DNA of 6,927 nucleotides from contig DAIEIL010000199.1 in the NCBI GenBank assembly GCA_027352645.1, forward strand, positions 1 through 6,927, given 5' to 3'. The translations under genes were made by a program, and so were the position numbers. This DNA comes from Rhodobiaceae bacterium (GTDB taxonomy: Bacteria; Pseudomonadota; Alphaproteobacteria; Parvibaculales; Parvibaculaceae). Below the pieces are notes generated by a model that saw nothing but the letters and a program-made list of their open reading frames with translations, made no database searches and was not told where the DNA came from. Shown one piece after another: positions 6,450 through 6,927 of the stretch; within the stretch, counting starts at the first letter, position 1, and every line of letters starts with the position of its first letter.

Positions 6450-6927
6450 TCGCCGCCCCCCGCAGAAGACCATTCCTTCACACGGGCGAGATGATCATAG
6501 TCGCCATAGCTCGCTTCGAACATAGGACGCGGGCGGGAGAGATAGGGTGTCGCCTCATCTTCATAGCTCGCGAGAAGCGCGACGAGATTGGCATAGGTCT
6601 CATCCACCAGACCTTCGGGCGCGATGGCCCGCACCTCGCCCGCCTTCTCGCCACCTGTGAGACGCAGATAGAGAAGCGCCGACGCAGTCGCCACGCCGAG
6701 TTCCGCGAAACCGCCACGCGCGGCCATCGCCGCTTCAAGCGGAAGCTGCGGCGTGAGGCCCGATTCCACCTGTGCCAATGTCGGCGTCGTGCCCGTCTTG
6801 TAGTCGATGATGCGGATGGAGCCGTCGCGGCGTTCGTCGATGCGATCGGCCTTGCCCACAAGCGTCACAGGACGGGCAAGCTCCACGATCTCGATGCTGC
6901 CCTTCAACTCCGCATGGACGCGCCTTA
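6446..6927 (-). CDS. addB: Double-strand break repair protein AddB, C-terminal part (partial)
   Basis: The gene runs off the window end; the last 159 codons and TGA (6448-6446) are present. AddB is the partner of AddA: an inactivated-helicase-like scaffold with its own C-terminal nuclease domain that cuts one strand of the unwound DNA. The visible part shows the RecB-type nuclease core: VGKADRID followed by IIDYKTGTTP (D and K of the PD-(D/E)XK motif) and QLPLEAAM for the Q-motif helix, then a tail ending YDHLARVKEWSSAGGGE. There is no cysteine in this stretch, so the C-terminal Fe-S cysteine cluster known from Bacillus AddB is not visible. The stop overlaps the addA start by 4 bp, indicating translational coupling and equal production of the two subunits. 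Confidence 0.92.
   Translation of the reverse strand, partial: RRVHAELKGSIEIVELARPVTLVGKADRIDERRDGSIRIIDYKTGTTPTLAQVESGLTPQLPLEAAMAARGGFAELGVATASALLYLRLTGGEKAGEVRAIAPEGLVDETYANLVALLASYEDEATPYLSRPRPMFEASYGDYDHLARVKEWSSAGGGE

Noticed and set aside
6450..6473. Eight-residue N-terminal extension of AddA from ATG 6473
   Set aside because: Its purine run abuts the ATG directly and the residues (MVFCGGRR) are not typical; ATG 6449 overlaps the addB stop as ATGA with a G-rich site at normal spacing.

Overview
The window is an ordinary high-GC chromosomal housekeeping region, most likely from an alphaproteobacterium. The evidence is the strong codon bias, the order trpA-accD-folC facing trxA-addA-addB, and the protein sequences: AccD opens MNWITNVVRPRIQ, and the AddA/AddB pair looks like the alphaproteobacterial form. 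I see no insertion sequence, phage gene, CRISPR array, tRNA or rRNA. Almost every base belongs to a recognisable core gene or to a short regulatory stretch.

Plus-strand half (1-2527): the 3' end of trpA (tryptophan synthase alpha chain), then accD (acetyl-CoA carboxylase carboxyltransferase beta chain), then folC (dihydrofolate/folylpolyglutamate synthase). The gaps are 13 and 10 bp with no room for a terminator, so this is one operon joining the end of tryptophan synthesis, the first step of fatty acid synthesis and folate synthesis. It ends at a strong hairpin (2498-2527). This hairpin also works in the opposite direction, because trxA converges on it.

Minus-strand half (6927 down to 2548): addB (only its C-terminal part is present) overlaps addA by 4 bp in an ATGA junction. 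Together they encode the AddAB helicase-nuclease that processes double-strand breaks. Downstream lies trxA (thioredoxin) with its own good sigma-70-type promoter; the -35 box contains the stop codon of addA. The trxA leader holds an unusual set of four alternating complementary 6-mers just upstream of the ribosome binding site.

The coding content is well known. The part least explained by standard annotation is the roughly 110-bp addA-trxA intergenic region, with its embedded promoter, C/G homopolymer spacer and alternating-arm leader. I did not find a new multi-gene system here.
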